From: Progne subis subis | Lineage: Eukaryota > Chordata > Aves > Passeriformes > Hirundinidae | NCBI GenBank assembly: GCA_022316685.1 | Contig: JAKJHU010001858.1 | Location: forward strand, 1 to 64,000 | Length of the DNA stretch: 64,000 nucleotides | Direction of reading: 5' to 3' | In this document: one piece after another, positions 11,348 to 22,171 of the stretch | How the letters are laid out: the number at the start of each line of letters is the position of its first letter | Numbering within the stretch: position 1 is the first letter of the stretch | Position numbers and translations under genes: made by a program | Notes under the pieces: model-generated | Databases searched by the model: none | What the model was told of the DNA's origin: nothing | Seen by the model: the letters and a program-made list of their open reading frames with translations, nothing else

Positions 11348-11737
11348 TGTCACCGAGACATGCAAAGAAGTCACACGGAGAGAGAGGTTTCACAGGGCAG
11401 AGGTTCCTCCGTTCCGACTCAAGGCTGAGACAGGGAGGAGAGAGAGCCTATTTGTTTATTTCTTACTTTTTATACACTTGTGGGTCTGGCCAAAGATTGG
11501 CTTTTTGGGGTTTCCACCCTTCAGCCTCAGTGGCCAGACCAGTTGTCAGTTACAATTGTTTTCAGGTTAGAAATATGCAAACAAAGGACAGAGAAAGAAA
11601 AATAAAGGATTTGTTTATGTTACATATGTGGGAAAAAGGTAGAACTGCTTCTAATATTCTGCAGTAACTAAAAGATCTGTCTCCATTTTTATGAAAATTC
11701 AAAAGGCTTTAAAAACCTCAGAAAAACCAGGGTAACA
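11348..11737 (-). repeat. 5' LTR of the C provirus
   Basis: 390 bp, TGTTACCC to GTGACA on the minus strand, homologous to 4725-5116. On its outer side it abuts ERVL gag sequence, not the integrase sequence that flanks the other LTR. Confidence 0.93.
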
Positions 11738-12427
11738 CCTTCCCTCTCAGTCTGGGGGATGTCTGCGTTTGGTGCCAGAACCTCTGATCTGTACTGCAGA
11801 GATTTGGAGAATGTCCTCTTTAATTTCCTCCCTAACTTTCTTGTGGTTCTCCTCTATCTTGTCTTCTAATTTCTGCAGACGGGTTTCCACAGCTGCGCTT
11901 CTTGCATGTGTTGGGCCATGCACGTCATCTGCATATGCTCAGAGCTTCTTCGCTATATCAAACACAGTCTCCTCCGTGTCATCCCGCTTCATTATTGCTA
12001 AAGCTGAAGAGTATTCTTGTGGCCCAAGTTGTATAAGTTTCCTCTATGTCATGGGTGTACATGGTACTAAGTCTTGGTTCTTAGTATTTAGGTCATCTGA
12101 GAAGACAATCTCTTCCACTGCCATTTCTCTCAAGCGTTGAATCCCTTGTTCTATGGTCTTCCACTGGGTTTGCTGCATATAGAGATTGTCTGCACACAGA
12201 TATCTAGCTGCCACACTTCCCAGGACCCGTTCCCAGTGACTGCAAAGATGAGCCTCCCTCATAATTTCTTGGTCGATAACCAAATCATGTGACAGGGATC
12301 CCAAATGTCCTTTTTCAGTGTCATCCAGAATTGTAGCCTCGCCTGCAGCATCCCAAAGATGGATTAACCAACTAATTATAGATTCATCAGGTCGTCGAGT
12401 GTAATCCTTTCTTAGGCCACAAAGGTC

Positions 12428-12758
12428 TGTTGTTTCCCCCATGAGATCTGACGGCCGCCGATGGCAAAAGAAGAGAGTCTATTCCCGGCTTCTGATGGGA
12501 TTTTACAGCTTTATTCTCATGTCCTGCTTCGATTAGCTGGACTTTCCTGATTGCTCGCCAGTGCCTGAGTGTCCTGGCCCCTCCCCCGCCGTGGCTTTTT
12601 CCCCCAGGGGGCAGGGCCCAGAGGCAACACCCAATCAGGGATACATGGGAGGGGAACAGGGTTCTCATGGGCACTGCTGGGCAAGGACAGATCACATGAT
12701 ACATAGACAAAACATTACAAATCCGATGAAATATAAACCAAATTAATGCATTACAACA
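12428..12758 (-). mobile_element. Solo LTR, family B, nested in ERVL gag
   Basis: 331 bp, starting TGTTGTAATG and ending AACAACA on the minus strand. It has a perfect 6-bp duplication AAGGTC (12422-12427 and 12759-12764). It is homologous to the LTRs of the provirus at 29412-36253. The gag reading resumes on the other side of the insertion, so this is a secondary insertion younger than the ERVL. Confidence 0.92.
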
Positions 12759-12779
12759 AAGGTCCTTCAGGGAAAAGGA

Positions 12780-12900
12780 CTCAGTAGTGGCTCCTGATCT
12801 TGTACCGGTTGGTTTGGCTTCTGATTTTGTATCAGTTGCTTCGACTTCTGATTGTGTGCCAGTTGGTTGGGCTTCTGATTGGGTGTTGGGAAGCGTTGAG
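12780..12900 (-). repeat. 27-bp tandem repeat in ERVL gag
   Basis: Units of 9 residues (TQSEAQPTG, TQSEVEATD, TKSEAKPTG, then a partial unit) are encoded on the minus strand. On the plus strand they appear as repeated GTTGGTTTGGCTTCTGATT-like blocks. Confidence 0.75.
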
Positions 12901-13968
12901 GCTCCTTCACCTGGATCATTGTCCACAGGTCGATCAGTTTTGCGTGTGTGCTTCTTTCCCTTCTTTCCTGCAGCGACTGCCAGTCTAAGGCTCACTGTCT
13001 GGTTTAGCTACATGAGTAGCTGGGGTGTTGGCTGCAGCCTGAGTGACTGTGGTAGTTGCTATCTCCCTGCCCCCCTGCCTCTGCGTGCTGCCCTATAGTA
13101 TGTAGCAGCATGCAACACGCATATACCAGGGCCCAGCTTATTGCAATGAGCTTTTTTTCCTCAGAGTCATCATGGCAGTTCTCTTCCATAAATTTCCCCA
13201 CCTTAGCTGGGTTCTGAATTTGTTCACGTGGGAAGTCTCAGGCTATAGGGTCAGAAAATTCCTTCAAGGTTTGGTCCATATCCTCCCATTCTCTGCACCA
13301 CTCAGGATTTTCCACACCTGGGCCTACTTCTGGGTCTACTTCTGGGTCAACAGTCTCATCAGCCCCTCTGGAAATCTCAGCTCTCAGTCTAGACAAGCTG
13401 GAAACCATATAGAGGAAGCTTACCAGATGAAATACCAGTAAGGTGGTCTCTTTAACATTCAGGGGACACTGAACATTCTCCAAATGCGATGTAACCGAAT
13501 CAAAAGAGAAGAAGGAAAGGAAAGGCTGAAAAGCTTCATCCCCATCTCCTATTCTAACAAACTAGGCACAATTACTAATAAACCCCCAAAACATGCTGCT
13601 GGAACTAGGATGCAGGGTAGGATGAAGAAACCATAAACCAAACATAGCTGGCACAAACTCCAGTACCTTTATAAGCTTCCTATAAATCATAATCACTGAG
13701 CCCAACAAAATAGCTCTTCTAATTCATGCATCCCTAGTGTAAAAGCTATGTGTTAGGGACAACATTGGAGCTCTTTCTGGGTAAGAAAACAAACCTAGGG
13801 ACCAGAAAGTTATTAAAACCTCAAGAATGCCTAGGGAACAGAAACACAGAAAGGACTCAATTCCAAGAGACATTATGAATTCAAGGAGCAACATGGCTAC
13901 TAACTGCTTTATCCCCACACAAAGTACAACTAAAATGCAATCAGAAAATTTTTTTCCACTCTCTCGCA

Positions 13969-13985
13969 CCATATGTTGGGCACCA
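13969..13985 (-). promoter_or_regulatory. Primer binding site of the ERVL provirus
   Basis: On the minus strand TGGTGCCCAACATATGG lies about 10 bases inside the 5' LTR. It resembles Lys-type PBS sequences (TGGCGCCCAAC) but has diverged. Confidence 0.6.
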
Positions 13986-13994
13986 ATAAAAAAG

Positions 13995-14669
13995 GTATAA
14001 TCCTGGTTTAGGGCAAATCCTGGTTTAGGGCAAATCTTGGAGAAAATCCCCAAATAGGGTCCCTCTGGGGAGCAAACCCAAACACCCCCCTCCCCCTCAC
14101 TGGTCCAGGAAAGAACTTCCTAGGCAAAAAGTGGAAAAAACTATTTATTCAACAAAGTGCCCACAAGCATAAAGAATGAATAATATGAAACAATAAAACC
14201 TTTCATTATTTCGAAGTGGGATGGCAAATCCAGAAAATCCTTGCTGTGGGTTGCAGCTCAGCTCCCTTGGTCTCCCATCAGCTCCCCTGGAGCTGACAAA
14301 AGGCTGAGGTCCAGGTCCCAGGTACTGAGCTCCCGGTGCCCCTCTGGGTTTTTCAGTCTGGAGAAGGTTTAAACAGTCCTAAGAAAAAGCGAAAAACAAA
14401 ACAGTTCAGGAAACTTCTATGCCTCAGCTACCTAAGCTAACTAAAAGCAAAAAAAATTCTGTCCTGCTGCTGTCCGTGCTTCAGTGGAACACACAGTGTT
14501 CTGGATCAGGAATGCAGAGGAGTGAATGCTGTTTTTTTAAAACAAACTCTGTGATTCTTCTTGCTACCCCTTTGCTCCCAGAACCAGTCTTAAAGTCACA
14601 GAACTCAATATACAGCACAAACAGAACAGACAATTGGGGAAACAAGCATCATAAAGTTACCCTAGGTCA
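13995..14669 (-). repeat. 5' LTR of the ERVL provirus (family E)
   Basis: Homologous to the solo E LTR at 18263-18923. The U3 start reads TGACCTAGGG on the minus strand, with one substitution from the usual TGTCCTAGGG. An AATAAA on the minus strand near 14145 marks the polyadenylation region. The U5 end carries a perfect 17-bp direct repeat (14001-14017 and 14018-14034). The exact inner boundary is uncertain because no terminal CA is visible. Confidence 0.8.
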
Positions 14670-14696
14670 CCCTGTGGAGCCTGTGACTGAGATGCC

Positions 14697-15101
14697 TGTT
14701 ACAGTGTGTTAATTGGGTTTATACTGTGCTTCATTTTTATATTGGATTTGTAATGTTTTCCCCTGTTCCCCTTGGAAACTGTATCACATGGTTTGTCCCT
14801 ACTCGGCCACGCCCATCCCCCACACTGGAATGTAACCCAACTCTGTTTCACTCCCACCTTATCCCTGATTGGGTAGTGGCTTGTCCCTGCCTCTAGGCCC
14901 TTCCCCCTGGGGAAAAAGCCCCAGGACGGCTGGGGCCTCAGTCTCTCTGGCACCAGCGGGGATGGGGAAGGAGCTAAGTAAGAGCTCTGGCCGGCGGGGG
15001 CAGGACCCCAGAATAAAGCCGTGGTGTTCCCCCAGACAGAGAGCAGGCTCTGTGCCTTTTGCCATCGACGGTCGCCTGGGTCTCTCTAAAGGACTCCCAC
15101 A
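14697..15101 (+). mobile_element. Solo LTR, family A (class II ERV)
   Basis: 405 bp, TGTTACAG to TCCCACA, with a perfect 6-bp duplication GATGCC (14691-14696 and 15102-15107). AATAAA lies near 15012. It is homologous to the LTRs at 56870-57606, 60307-60703 and 62093 onward, and more distantly to family B. It inserted only 27 bp from the end of the ERVL 5' LTR. Confidence 0.92.
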
Positions 15102-15107
15102 GATGCC

Positions 15108-16982
15108 CATTGAGATGGAGTCTGCTGCTGCTGAGCCCGGTGGAATCAAGCAGCAGCTCTACAGAAGCAGAGGAAAACAAACCAGTGTCTCAGCTGAAGA
15201 AAGGTTTTTCACCTGGAGAATGTTGTTGCCAAAAAGTGCAATAAAGGGTGGTTTTGCAAATCCAGGCCTTGATGCAGGTATCGCCTTAATGCTGGACCTT
15301 GCTGGCCTTTGGCATTGTTGCTTGTTTTCCCAAGCTGGGTAAAAACATCCAAAATCTTAAACTTTTGAATACTTTTAAATATCTTTACTCTTAAGCATCC
15401 CTGCCATGACTAAATGTACAAATCAAATGTGACAAATAGTCAAGTTAATTAGTCAGCTGTTTTTCCACTCGCCTTTGTGCAGAGAAGTGGTAAAAATAAA
15501 TATGAAAGTACAATCTAAGGTCCATGAATATAAGAGGTAATTTTTAAAAATAAAGATCTGCTCATAGTGGTTTTCTTTCTTCGAGCTTTAGTTTTCTATC
15601 TGAAAGGCTGACCTCTATTTGGATGAGGAAATCAAACTCTTTGGTTCATATAAAGGGATGAATTGAATATGAAAGCAATTGAGGGAAGGGATGGAACATC
15701 TAAAGGCTACCTTGTCATTAGTTTTATTTTAGTGAAAATAATTGTACGTGTTTAGTTTAAAATGTAGGGGGAAATGCACTTTGAAATATAATTACATTTA
15801 GCAGTCTTGTAGCTTTGTACTTTATGCTATAAATTGTGTTCCCAGTTGTTTTTCATCTCCTGTAATTTAAATAAGTAAACCTTTTGTTCTTAAACTCTTA
15901 GTTCCTTCTAATTCTGTTGATGGACATCCATTTCTACTACTTTATGTTAATATTTAACAATGGCATGCAGTTGCCCCCCCTGCTGGCACTGCTGCACCTC
16001 CTTTGTTTCTAGAAGGCTTCTTTTCGCCTTGGTCTTTAGTTTTATAGAAGAATCCAAACTTCCTGTCCCTGCATCTAGCAGGAGCAAGGTTTCTGCATAA
16101 ACTGACAGAAATTCCCTTGGGAAGGGCACTAGTCCCCAAGCAGGGAAGGTGGTGCTGGGCTGTCAGTCTCTTTTGTTCCTTGCTCAGATGGAAGTATGGA
16201 GCGGATGCTGCTTTGTGGGCCAGAGCAAAGCTGTGCCAAGGGAATGCAAATCCAATAGGTGTGCCCAGGTAATTTAAAATGCTCATGCTGGCAGCTTTTC
16301 TGCATGAGTAAAGCTGTTTAATTAATGCATTTTCTCCACTTTCTTTTCTTGACAAGTTGATTCAAATTGAAGTGGTCTATAATAAGCTTGTCATGGGTCT
16401 TGGGAACAAATAACCCCTCCCTTCAGGTAGAAAATAAGGAGCCCATGTGTTTTGCATTTCTGTGTGATCAGAAGGGTTGGTGGCAGGTATGGCAGACTGG
16501 TCAGGGTGCAGCACCCGCTTACAGCCCAGTCCACAGTGGTGCCCAGAAAGGCGGGTGCAGGGCTTCAGGCAGGAGAGTTGGCACTGCTGTGGCTTTTCTG
16601 CCCCCCCCCCCCTCCCCCCAGTTTTACGCAAGGAATGTGAGAGTGGAGTGAACATAATGAGCACAGAGGCTGAGGCAGTACTCATCCTTGTCTCCCCCTC
16701 CTCCACTCCTCCAGAGAAAGCTTATGTTTAATTTGCTCAGCCTTGCAGTTTGACAAAGTGAACATGGAGACCTGAGCCCAGGATCAACAAAGGCAGCACT
16801 GGACATTTCAGCCACTGCCTTTGAAACAGGCCTTGATAATAATGGAGTTGAGAAGCCCCACTGTTCAGCCTTCTTTATAGTGTTAATAACTGTCCAGAAA
16901 GAAGAGAAGCAAGAAATTGCTCAGATTTCATCTCTCAGATTCCATCTTGCATCTAGGGTGCCACAACAAATCAAACTGAAAT
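15108..16982. other. Unique sequence, no gene
   Basis: AT-rich DNA with no recognisable exon, repeat family or RNA gene. It contains a C-rich run near 16602-16619. The open frames are short and lack domains. Confidence 0.55.
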
Positions 16983-16988
16983 GGGTCC

Positions 16989-17630
16989 TGTAGTGGTGTG
17001 GGATTTGTTTTTGGTTTTATTGTTATGTGCTGTTAATTTATGGATCGTTCTATGTACCCCGGTTTATTCCCCCTAATGGTCTTTCCCTGCTTTTCTCCCC
17101 TCCAACCGTTATATGTCAATCCTCCACTCCCCTGTCCTCTGGGGTCTGCCTGTCATCTCGGGGCCTTCCTCTGGAGCTAGAAAGTTCTTCCAAGGGCATC
17201 GAGTGATAGGTCAGATCCAGAGGGGGTCCCTCCTCATCATTTATGTTTGGTTTATGAAAATATCATTCATCAGTGTGACCCCTCCCTGGTGATCCCTGAT
17301 TTGCTCACCCACTGCCTCTTCTCCTGGTTCCATCCCCAAATAAAAGGTGCTGGCAAGCAGCCTGGGGAGCTCTGCCTGGGCAGTTACCTGGAGGTCAGGA
17401 GGTCCCGTGCCGGGGCTCCGATAAAATCTTGTGACCCGCTCAGCAGAGTCTGCCTTTCTATCTTCGCCATCGTTGCCTTGCACCACCTGTGCCTACCGCT
17501 GAGGTTGCGTGGGAGCCAAGACCCCACAGGATCGGATTAGCTGGCGCGGCCAGCTGTCTGTACCTTTCCACGCCACGGTGCCTGAGCTAGCCCGGGCGAG
17601 CATGGAGACCACACAAAAGACACCGCAACA
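16989..17630 (+). mobile_element. Solo LTR, family D, diverged copy
   Basis: Starts TGTAGTGGTG and ends GCAACA, with a perfect 6-bp duplication GGGTCC (16983-16988 and 17631-17636). A TATA-like AAATAAAAGG lies near 17338. It is homologous in blocks to 2545-3239. The outer flanks of the two copies are unrelated, so they are separate insertions. Confidence 0.85.
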
Positions 17631-17636
17631 GGGTCC

Positions 17637-18257
17637 CATGGTGGCTTCTGCACTGCCATGCAGAGCTGCCCTGGGCCCCTTCTCCCCCTGCTTTGCTGAG
17701 GGTTTTAATGCTGAGCAAGTGCTCAAAGCAGGATGGTTGGGGCAAACACATGTGCTTCCCAATTGGGCAGGTGTCCCAATAAGGGTGGACTCAGAAATTA
17801 GTTTGTTTGTAGAGTGTGAAGTTGGAGGCTGAGGCAGTAGAATGTGCCCAGTGACAGACACAGTGAGGCCAAAAGAAACGTCTTCTCTCCCTGTTCACCT
17901 GCCCTGGTTGTCCCCAGGACACATCTTCCTTCCCTTGAATGTGCAGGGGCAGTTCTTCCTTAAGGGATCAAGACGAAAATGAGAGTTGAGCTTGGGCGAG
18001 GCAGAGTTCATGCCTGGCCCTCTCCTCTGGCCCAAGCTTTGGGGGAAGATGGCTGTGCCAGTGACAACAATGTTTGGGCAGTGATTCTAACAGGAAAATA
18101 TTGTTCATTGTTTAACAAATGCAAACTCTTTTATGCCATTAACAGGTAATGCTATTTTTTATGCCTTATAGCATTCATGGAATTTGGAGATTTATGCCTT
18201 GTCCTCAGGGATGCCTTTGTAAGAGTGCTGAAAGTCCAGGAGGACAAACACGTGTAT
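17637..18257. other. Unique sequence, no gene
   Basis: No coding region, repeat family or RNA gene recognised. Confidence 0.5.
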
Positions 18258-18262
18258 CATAT

Positions 18263-18923
18263 TCTCTTGGTTTGGAGACAAATTTGGGGGAAAACCCCTG
18301 TATAGGATCCCTCTGGGAAGCAAACCCAAGTGGCCCCTCCTTCCAACTAGTCCGAAAAAAAACTTTTGTGGAGAAAAGTGGAAAAAACTATTTTACTAAA
18401 CAAATAAAGTGCATACAAGTATAAAGAATGAATAATATGAAACAATAAAACCTCTTGTTCTGGAGTGAGATGGCAAATTGAGAAAGTCCTTGCTGTGGGT
18501 GGAGCTCGGCTCTCTCTCAGTTTCTCATCAGTCCCAGTCCTTCCGGCGCTGCTGGAAAATGCCGAGGTCTAGGCCCCAGTGGGCCGCAGGTGCAGCCTCC
18601 AGTGCTCCCCTGGGTTTTCAGTCCAGAGCAGGTTTAAACAGTTCCAAGAAAAAGGAAAGAAAAAAAACAGTCTAGGGAACTTCTCTGCCCTAGCTAGCTG
18701 AAACTAACTAAAAGCAAAAAAAAATCTCTGTGCTGCAGTGTCTCCAAGCTTCTGCCGAACACACCGTCCACAGAAGAATGTGGAGGAGTCAGGCAGTTTT
18801 CTCAAAACAAACTCTGCGCTTCTCCTTGCTCTTAGAACCAGTCTTAAAGGCACAGGACTCAATATACAGCACAAACAGAACAGACGATTGGGGATACAAG
18901 CATCATAAAGTTACCCTAGGACA
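18263..18923 (-). mobile_element. Solo LTR, family E (ERVL-like)
   Basis: On the minus strand it starts TGTCCTAGGG. The far end is AAGAGA in place of the usual AAGACA, one base off the expected terminus. A 5-bp duplication CATAT (18258-18262 and 18924-18928) bounds it. It is homologous to both LTRs of the provirus 3362-14669 and includes the polyadenylation region that the 3' LTR there has lost. Confidence 0.88.
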
Positions 18924-19149
18924 CATATATTAAGTTATACTTTAATAATTGATAAGAGTTGCAAAAATATTTAACTTCAGAAAAAAAAAAAACCAAACAG
19001 TAAAATGTCCAGAATACTTCCTAGCTTTAAAAAGAACAATGATAATCAAAAGTTGCATCTTTTAATGTTCATCTATCTCAGGTGTATGTAGTAGAAAAAA
19101 CTCGGGCACCTTCATTAATTTAAAAGCTTTATTGGATCAATAATCTCTA

Positions 19150-20590
19150 ATTTCAAGATTTAATTCCCTTTCCTGAAAAGAAAAGTCTTCCTTTCAGCAA
19201 AGGGAATGGAATCTTGCAATTTCAGTGAGGATTAAACTGGCAAGCTTTGCTCCATTTCCCTGCACTTCTTATCATCCCATTCACTATCATTGTTTTCACA
19301 TGGTTTTGAAAATTTTTGCTTTTTTTTTTCACATTTTGTTTCTTCAGATTGCTCTCCTGTCTCTGAATTTACATTTCTTCCCGCGTTTAAGGATTGGATT
19401 TGGAGTAATTTGAGCAAGTTATGGTCTTTTTCACTGGCCCTCATTTCCTTTCAGTCCTCTTAGTTGTGATCCCTCCATTTCTAAAATTTCTGCTTTTTTT
19501 TCCATTCCGCTCTGTTTGATCATATCGCCTTTCCAGAGCACTTGTTAGACTTGGTTTTCTGATTTCAAGATTTAATTCCCTTTCCTGAAAAGAAAAGCCT
19601 TCCTTTCAGCAAAGGGAATGGAATCTTGCAATTTCAGTGAGGATTAAACTGGCAAGCTTTGCTCCATTTCCCTGCACTTCTTGTCATCCCATTCACTATC
19701 ATTGTTTTCACATGGTTTTGAAAATTTTTGCTTTTTTTTTTTTCCCATTTTGTTTCTTCAGATTGCTCTCCTGTCTCTGAATTTACATTTCTTCCCGCGT
19801 TTAAGGATTGGATTTGGAGTAATTTGAGCAAGTTATGGTCTTTTTCACTGGCCCTCATTTCCTTTCAGTCCTCTTAGTTGTGATCCCTCCATTTCCATAA
19901 TTTCTGCATTTTTTTCCATTCCGCTCTGTTTGATCATATTGCCTTTCCGGAGCACTGGTTAGACTTGGTTTTCTGATTTCAAGATTTAATCCCCTTTCCT
20001 GAAAAGAAAAGCCTTCCTTTCAGCAAAGGGAATGGAATCTTGCAATTCCAGTGAGGAGTGAACTGGCAAGCTTTGCTCCATTTCCCTGCACTTCTTGTCA
20101 TCCCATTCACTATCATTGTTTTCACATGGTTTAGAAAAGTTTTGCTTTTTTTTGTCCCATTTTGTTTCTTCAGATTGCTCTCCTGTCTCTGAATTTACAT
20201 TTCTTCCCGCGTTTAAGGATTGGATTTGGAGTAATTTGAGCAAGTTATGGTCTTTTTCACTGGCCCTCTTTCATCTCAGTCATCTTGCCTGTGACCCCTC
20301 CATTTCCAAAATTTCTGCTTTTTTTTCCATTTCGCTCTTTTTGATCATATCTCCTTTCCGGAGCACTGGTTAGACTTGGTTTTCTGATTTCAAGATTTAA
20401 TTCCCTTTCCTGAAAAGAAAAGCCTTCCTTTCAGCAAAGGGATTGAAATCTTGCGATTCCAGTGAGGATTAAACTGGCAAGCTTTGCTCCATTTCCCTGC
20501 AATTCTTGTCATCCCTTTCACTATCATTGTTTTCACAAGGTTTTGAAAATTTTTGCTTTTTTTTTTTTTTTTCACTTTTTGTTTCTTCAG
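19150..20590. repeat. Tandem array, period about 412 bp, 3.5 copies
   Basis: Units start at 19150, 19562, 19976 and 20387, giving spacings of 412, 414 and 411 bp. The fourth is truncated near 20590. Each unit begins ATTTCAAGATTTAATTCCC and includes the blocks GAAAAGAAAAG, CAAGCTTTGCTCCATTTCC and CTTCCCGCGTTTAAGG. Units are very similar, with small indels mainly in T runs. The minus strand holds a similar 70-85 codon open frame in each full unit, but homopolymer indels shift it between units, which argues against coding selection. I do not recognise the family. Confidence 0.9.
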
Positions 20591-20980
20591 ATGCTTCCTG
20601 AAAGCTGCTTCTGGAAGCATGTTCCCAAGCACAGCTGTCTGCAGGCTCACTGCCTAGCCATGTTGGGGAGAGCTGTCTTGTTCCCATGATTGATTTCATT
20701 TTATGGGCGGGAAAAATTCTGTTCTGATCATGAAGACAGTACTGCCACGTGGGACACAGTTCAGGCCGCAGAGCTGAGTTGTGCCATGCAAAATAAGCAT
20801 ATCTTCACTCTCTTTGGAAGGGGCTGGGAACGCACAGTTCACAGTGACTTACTTGGGTAAAGTGGCACATGCTGATACTGATAGCTATTGATTTGCAGAC
20901 ACCTCATCTCTGTGTTGGGAAACATGTTTCTTGTTTCAATCTGTAGCTCACAGAATGTCTCAGCTGGGATAATGCACTAG
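20591..20980. other. Unique sequence, no gene
   Basis: Short unique stretch between the tandem array and the inverted LTR element. It ends at the AGTGT duplication. Confidence 0.5.
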
Positions 20981-20985
20981 AGTGT

Positions 20986-22166
20986 TGTCCTAGGGTGACT
21001 TTTTGATGCTTGTATCCCCAATTGTCTGTTCTGTTTATGCTGTATGTTAAGTTCTGTACCTTTAAGACTAACTAGCCCCTGATAAGTAACAGCTGTGTTA
21101 ATTAACCAATACAGCCTTGCCCCTGATGAGTAACAGCTATATCCAATAAAGATGAGTGAGATAAAAGAGGGGGTTAGCTGCTAAGGGGAGTATCATCATG
21201 GAGGAGCAACCTTGAGGAGCATGAAGCAGAAACTCATGAAGCAGGATCCTGGAGAGAGAGAATCACTGCTGTGAGACTAGTTTTGAGAGTGAAGGGGGGA
21301 GAAAGAAGATGCATGGAGTTTGTTTGGAGAAACTACACTCTCTCCTACACATTCTGGCTCCTGGACTATGTTTGTCTGAAGCATGGACAGACAGTGGGAC
21401 AGAGATCTCCTGGGCTTTTAGTTAGTTTAGCTAGCTGAGGCAGAGAAGTTCCATGGACTGTTTTTTTTCTCTTTTTCTTGGGACTGTTTAAACTTGCTCT
21501 GGACCAAAAAACCCAGAAGAGTACCAGGAGCTTGCACTTGTGGCCCACCGGGGCCCACGATGACATTTTCCAGCACCGGAGGAACTGATAAGAGACTGAG
21601 CGAGCTGAGCTACCCACAGCAAGGACTTTCTGAATTTACCACCCCAATGGAAAAATGCTGTCCTGGGCCCCAGGGGGTGCAGGCGTGAGATCCGGGTGTC
21701 TCTCTGGGTTTTTCAGTCCAGGACAGGTTTAAACAGCCCCAAGGAGAAGAAAAAAAAAAAACAGTCCAGAGAGCTTCTCTGCCTCAGCTAGCTAAAACTA
21801 GCTAAGAGAAAAGCAGGTCTCTGTGCTGTTGCTTGTCTGTGCCTTAGACAAGCAGAGTCCAGGAGCAGGAATGCAGAGGAGTGAATGCTGGTCTGAAAAC
21901 AGCAGAGATTTTCTCTCATCCTGCTTCATGAGTCTCTGCTTCATGCTCCTCCATGATGATTCTCCCCTTAGCAGCTAACCCCCTCTTTTATCTCACTCAT
22001 CCTTGTTGGATATAGCGGTTACTCATGAGGGGCAAGGCTGTATTGGTTAATTAACACAGCTGTTACTTATCAGGGGCTACTTAGTCTTAAAGGTGCAGAA
22101 CTTAACATACAGCATAAACAGAACAGACAGTTGGTGATACAAGCATCAAGAAGTCACCCCAGGACA
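20986..22166. mobile_element. Inverted pair of E-family LTRs inserted as one unit
   Basis: A plus-oriented LTR part (20986-21571) and a minus-oriented LTR part (22166 down to 21649) are separated by a 77-bp loop (21572-21648). The outer ends read TGTCCTAGGGTGAC and GTCACCCCAGGACA, so both ends are U3 starts. A perfect 5-bp duplication AGTGT (20981-20985 and 22167-22171) flanks the whole structure. Both arms keep U3 and part of R (including the GAGATAAAAGAGGG promoter-like block). They lack the polyadenylation/U5 part seen in 18263-18923. The arms are highly similar, with a few indels of 10-60 bp. Confidence 0.9.
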
Positions 22167-22171
22167 AGTGT

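Larger units (their letters stand above)
4725..11737 (-). mobile_element. Class II (beta-like) provirus, family C, no env
   Basis: Complete provirus on the minus strand: 5' LTR 11348-11737, PBS, gag, dUTPase/protease, pol (RT, RNase H, integrase), polypurine tract, 3' LTR 4725-5116. Only about 80 bp separate the end of pol from the 3' LTR, so there is no env. The gene order with dUTPase upstream of protease and two -1 frameshift signals matches betaretroviruses. The two LTRs differ at roughly 16-17 of 390 positions by eye. The expected 6-bp target duplication is absent (ATAACC left, CCTTCC right), and the two flanks are non-adjacent parts of an ERVL element. Confidence 0.92.
11738..13483 (-). 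pseudogene. ERVL gag, interrupted
   Basis: Minus-strand gag of the class III element. The N-terminal part (13483-13004) reads in pieces with stops, including an acidic segment DPEVDPEV and a block DDSEEKKLIAISWAL. A Thr/Ser/Glu-rich repeat follows (12900-12780). After the nested B LTR the capsid part resumes (12427-12044) with LRKDYTRRPDES, LSHDLVIDQ and VLGSVAARYLC. A further 300 bp holds a helical, Lys/Glu-rich C-terminus with several disruptions. It stops at the C provirus boundary, so its 3' end and all of pro/RT are missing. The family is recognised from shared features with ERVL Gag of birds. Confidence 0.78.
3362..14669 (-). mobile_element. ERVL-like (class III) provirus, with nested insertions
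   Basis: Minus-strand provirus bounded by two E-family LTRs (5' LTR about 13995-14669, 3' LTR 3362-3865). Reading on the minus strand: LTR, a PBS beginning TGGTGCCCAA, a gag region (13483 to 11738), then an integrase fragment (4724 to 4262), a polypurine tract and the 3' LTR. The rest of gag, protease, RT and RNase H are missing. Exactly at that point sits the C provirus 4725-11737. A solo B LTR (12428-12758) interrupts gag. No matching 5-bp duplication is seen at the outer ends (GACTC left, CCCTG right), so the locus has been rearranged or eroded. No env is seen, as usual for ERVL. Confidence 0.82.

Noticed and set aside
3357..14674. Target duplication of the ERVL provirus
   Set aside because: GACTC and CCCTG do not match; I could not find a convincing alternative within a few bases.
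19232..20243. Repeated minus-strand frames inside the 412-bp array as a repetitive protein
   Set aside because: The frame shifts between units at T-run indels and no promoter or exon structure is visible.
21000..22160. Inverted LTRs explained as one solo LTR nested in another
   Set aside because: Nesting would leave the first LTR's duplication next to its own U5 end, but both copies of AGTGT touch U3 ends.
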